Of a stretch of DNA of 15,179 nucleotides, positions 13,578-15,179 are shown piece after piece. The notes under the pieces were generated by a model. That model searched no databases. It worked only from the letters and a program-made list of their open reading frames with translations, and had not been told where the DNA came from. A program made the position numbers and the translations under genes. Origin of the DNA: JAMIFN01 sp035906235 (GTDB lineage: Bacteria > Pseudomonadota > Gammaproteobacteria > Burkholderiales > Burkholderiaceae_C); assembly GCA_035906235.1 (NCBI GenBank), contig JAMIFN010000119.1:1-15179 (forward strand), written 5' to 3'. Within the stretch, counting starts at the first letter, position 1. The number at the start of each line of letters is the position of its first letter.

Positions 13578-13630
13578 GTGGATTCCTGCCCCTGGCCTAC
13601 ACAGGGGCAGGCTCTGCGCGGGAATGATGA
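13578..13630. repeat. Degenerate GTGGATTCC/GCGGGAATGA repeat end with inserted hairpin
   Basis: GTGGATTCC at the left and GCGGGAATGATGA at the right match the two halves of the right end of element E2 (GTGGATTCCCGC...GCGGGAATGACGA). Here they are separated by extra bases that form TGCCCCTG/CAGGGGCA. It may be a decayed end of a third composite element containing R7. Confidence 0.45.
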
Positions 13631-13678
13631 GGCAGTAGGGGCGAGACACTATGCTGCTATCCGTCACGCCCCTTCTTA

Positions 13679-14857
13679 TCAACGCCCGGGGCGGGGCATG
13701 CCCAAACCAAACTGCGCCACCAGCTCGCGCTGCAGCTCGTTCACACCGCCGCCAAAGGTCAGGGTGGTGGCGGCGCGGGTTTCGTATTCGATTTCGCCTT
13801 GCAGCCGTGCAGCGGCTGAGCCTGTGCGCACCATGCCAGCGGCGCCGACGATTTCTTCCAGGTGCTTCAAGATTTCAATCGCGCCCTCTGAGCCATAAAC
13901 TTTGGTGGCCGATGCCAGCGCCACAAAATCCAAGCCTAGGTTTTTATCAGCCAGCATTTGCGCAATGCGGAAGTTGATCAGGCGCATGGCTTCCAAGCGG
14001 CTATAGCACTGGGCAAAGCTGCGCTGCACCCAGGGCAGCTCAATCGCGCGTGCGCCATTTTCATCAGGCGCTTTGGCCCAAGCCAGCACGCGGTTGAATT
14101 GCGCGGTGACTTTGTCGGCATAAGCACCAAGCCCCAGGCGTTCATGGTTGAGTTGCTCGGTAATCAACTTCCAGCCGCCGTTCAATTGCCCAACCAAATT
14201 GCCGCGCGGCACTTCCACATTGTCGTAATAGGTGGCAGCTGTAGGGTTGCTCAGGGTTTGAATAACGGTGTGGCTAAAGCCCTTAGCCTGCGTATCCAAA
14301 ATGATGATGGAAATGCCTTTGTGGCGTGGCAGATCGGGGTCGGTGCGGGCGGCTAGCCAGATGTAATCGGCTGCCTCCGCGCCTGAAGTCCAGAGCTTAT
14401 TGCCATTGACGACAAACTTGTCGTCTTGCACCTGCGCCGTGGTTTTGAGCGTGGCCAAATCGGTGCCCGCACCTGGCTCTGAATAGCCAATGGCAAAGAC
14501 GATTTCACCGGCGGCAATACCGGGCAAGAATTTTTCTTTTTGCTCGGGCGTGCCGTTGATCATCAGCGTGGGGCCCACGGTGTTGATGGTGACAAAAGGC
14601 AGGGGCGCACCGGCAATCAGGGCTTCTTCAAAAAAGATGAGTTGCTCGGTCGGGCCATAGCCTTGGCCGCCGTATTCTTTGGGCCAGCCCAGAGCCAGCC
14701 AGCCATCGCGCCCCATGGTTTTGAGCAGCTTGCGGTATTCCTCGCCGCCTTCAGCGCCGCGCATACGCAGCTTCAAATCGCCCGCCATCAGCTGGTTGAA
14801 ATAGTCGCGTACTTTGATGCGCAGCGCGTGTTGTTCTGGCGTTAAATCGATAAACAT
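13679..14857 (-). CDS. Acyl-CoA dehydrogenase family protein
   Basis: A 392-aa FAD-dependent acyl-CoA dehydrogenase, which introduces an alpha-beta double bond into an acyl-CoA thioester. The N-terminal helical domain starts MFIDLTPEQHALRIKVRDYF. The FAD/substrate segment FAIGYSEPGAGTDLATLKTTA is at 121-141 (key residues Y125, S126, G131, T132, D133) and KLWTSGAEAADY is at 154-165. The C-terminal FAD helix is recognisable in LTFGGGVNELQRELVA. The usual MCAD-type glutamate before the GG/GT motif is absent. A glutamate at 239 (LNHERLGL) fits the isovaleryl-CoA-dehydrogenase position and may be the catalytic base. ATG 14857 has AAGGA twelve bases upstream. It follows a thiolase on the same strand. 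Substrate unknown; steroid-type or branched acyl-CoA is possible. Confidence 0.9.
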   Translation of the reverse strand: MFIDLTPEQHALRIKVRDYFNQLMAGDLKLRMRGAEGGEEYRKLLKTMGRDGWLALGWPKEYGGQGYGPTEQLIFFEEALIAGAPLPFVTINTVGPTLMINGTPEQKEKFLPGIAAGEIVFAIGYSEPGAGTDLATLKTTAQVQDDKFVVNGNKLWTSGAEAADYIWLAARTDPDLPRHKGISIIILDTQAKGFSHTVIQTLSNPTAATYYDNVEVPRGNLVGQLNGGWKLITEQLNHERLGLGAYADKVTAQFNRVLAWAKAPDENGARAIELPWVQRSFAQCYSRLEAMRLINFRIAQMLADKNLGLDFVALASATKVYGSEGAIEILKHLEEIVGAAGMVRTGSAAARLQGEIEYETRAATTLTFGGGVNELQRELVAQFGLGMPRPGR

Positions 14858-14879
14858 ATGCGTTTTCCTTGGGGTTTTA

Positions 14880-15030
14880 TCGTCATTCCCGCTTGGGGCG
14901 GGAATCCAGGTATTTTTAAGAGTGATATATAGGTTTTAGGCCGTAAAAACTGCCTGAGCAGCTATGGTTTTTAATCTAGGTGGATACTGTGATGGGGTCA
15001 GGTGGATTCCCGCCTACGCGGGAATGACGA
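14880..15030. repeat. Composite MITE-like element E2 with perfect 13-bp inverted ends
   Basis: A 151-bp unit that begins TCGTCATTCCCGC and ends with its exact complement GCGGGAATGACGA. Each end is also a local hairpin (ATTCCCGC/GCGGGAAT at both sides). Copy R8 of the dispersed repeat lies in the centre. The layout is the same as element E1 at 4467-4606. It separates the thiolase stop from the acyl-CoA dehydrogenase start and has no coding capacity. A clear target duplication is not visible. Confidence 0.65.
14932..14971 (-). repeat. Dispersed intergenic repeat, copy R8
   Basis: Eighth copy, inverted: GGTTTTAGGCCGTAAAAAC then TGCCTGAGCAGCTATGG. One base of the core differs (AAACTGCC for AACCTGCC). 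The flanking TATTTTTAAGAGTGATAT on the left and GGTTTTTAATC on the right resemble flanks of R7 and R2/R6. Confidence 0.78.
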
Positions 15031-15038
15031 CATCGTAT

Positions 15039-15179
15039 TTACGCCGCGCCCAAAACCAAACCACTGGTGGGCACACCCGTGCCTGCGGTACACAGCACAT
15101 TTTCCACATGGGCAATTTGGTTGGCTGCTGTGCCGCGCACTTGGCGCACCATTTCGGCAATACCGTTCATGCCGTGGAT
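15039..15179 (-). CDS. Thiolase-family protein (SCP-x/Ltp2 type), C-terminal fragment
   Basis: The last 46 codons of a gene that continues beyond the right edge. The fragment reads HGMNGIAEMVRQVRGTAANQ and then VENVLCTAGTGVPTSGLVLG. These are the C-terminal signatures of the SCP-x-type thiolases, with HGMNG matching the active-site histidine motif and CTAGTG standing where biosynthetic thiolases have the CxGxG motif. This group includes acetyl-CoA acetyltransferases and the Ltp2-type retro-aldolases of steroid side-chain breakdown, and the fragment cannot separate the two. It is upstream of, and codirectional with, the acyl-CoA dehydrogenase, with element E2 between them, which supports a shared acyl-CoA degradation role. 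Confidence 0.8.
   Translation of the reverse strand: MHGMNGIAEMVRQVRGTAANQIAHVENVLCTAGTGVPTSGLVLGAA

Larger units (their letters stand above)
13335..13678. other. Intergenic region between the acyl-CoA dehydrogenase and OmpA-family genes
   Basis: No gene is seen in these 344 bases. They hold repeat copy R7 (13477-13506) and a GGATTCC...GCGGGAATGATGA repeat end with an inserted hairpin (13578-13630). A possible but weak -10 box, TACACT on the minus strand, lies at 13373-13378, about 40 bases before the OmpA-family ATG. The frames open here are repeat-derived. Confidence 0.5.

Noticed and set aside
1543..14971. CRISPR array
   Set aside because: The repeats are spread over 13 kb, lie in both orientations and have no regular spacers; no cas gene is present.

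Overview
The window looks like a chromosomal segment of a betaproteobacterium, most likely Burkholderiales close to the Comamonadaceae. This is an inference from the moderately high GC coding bias, the housekeeping protein sequences (short-form HisG, IlvD, GlmU, RnhA, a YidB-family protein) and the many short intergenic repeats of a style common in that family. No tRNA, rRNA, CRISPR array, transposase or phage gene was recognised.

Left part (1-4650): a coniferyl-aldehyde-type aldehyde dehydrogenase (+) converges on a lone short-form hisG (-). Between them lie about 400 bases of repeats and a bidirectional terminator. hisG is divergent from ilvD (+), which encodes dihydroxy-acid dehydratase of branched-chain amino acid synthesis.

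Middle part (4650-7480): a small accessory island between ilvD and rnhA. It has two paralogous HigB/HigA-type toxin-antitoxin modules pointing outwards (one -, one +). Between them are a low-GC membrane protein of unknown function (-) and a small Xre-type regulator (+). The two modules share almost the same 15-bp palindromic operator, the same TACAAT -10 box and the same 7-base distance to the toxin ATG. This predicts a shared regulatory logic and leaderless toxin mRNAs. A 103-aa gene of unknown function follows.

Right part (7660-15179): all genes are on the minus strand. In transcription order these are the 3' end of an SCP-x/Ltp2-type thiolase, an acyl-CoA dehydrogenase, an OmpA-family lipoprotein, a DUF58 protein, a YidB-family protein, an MBL-fold hydrolase, glmU (UDP-GlcNAc synthesis for the cell wall) and rnhA. 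The thiolase and acyl-CoA dehydrogenase probably belong to one acyl-CoA (possibly steroid side-chain or ring) catabolic cluster that continues beyond the right edge.

The most striking non-coding signal is a dispersed repeat with core AGCTGCTCAGGCAGGTTTT. It occurs eight times in 15 kb, always between genes and in both orientations. Two copies sit inside 140-151 bp composite elements bounded by inverted TCGTCATTCCCGC-type ends, which resemble non-autonomous, MITE-like mobile units.
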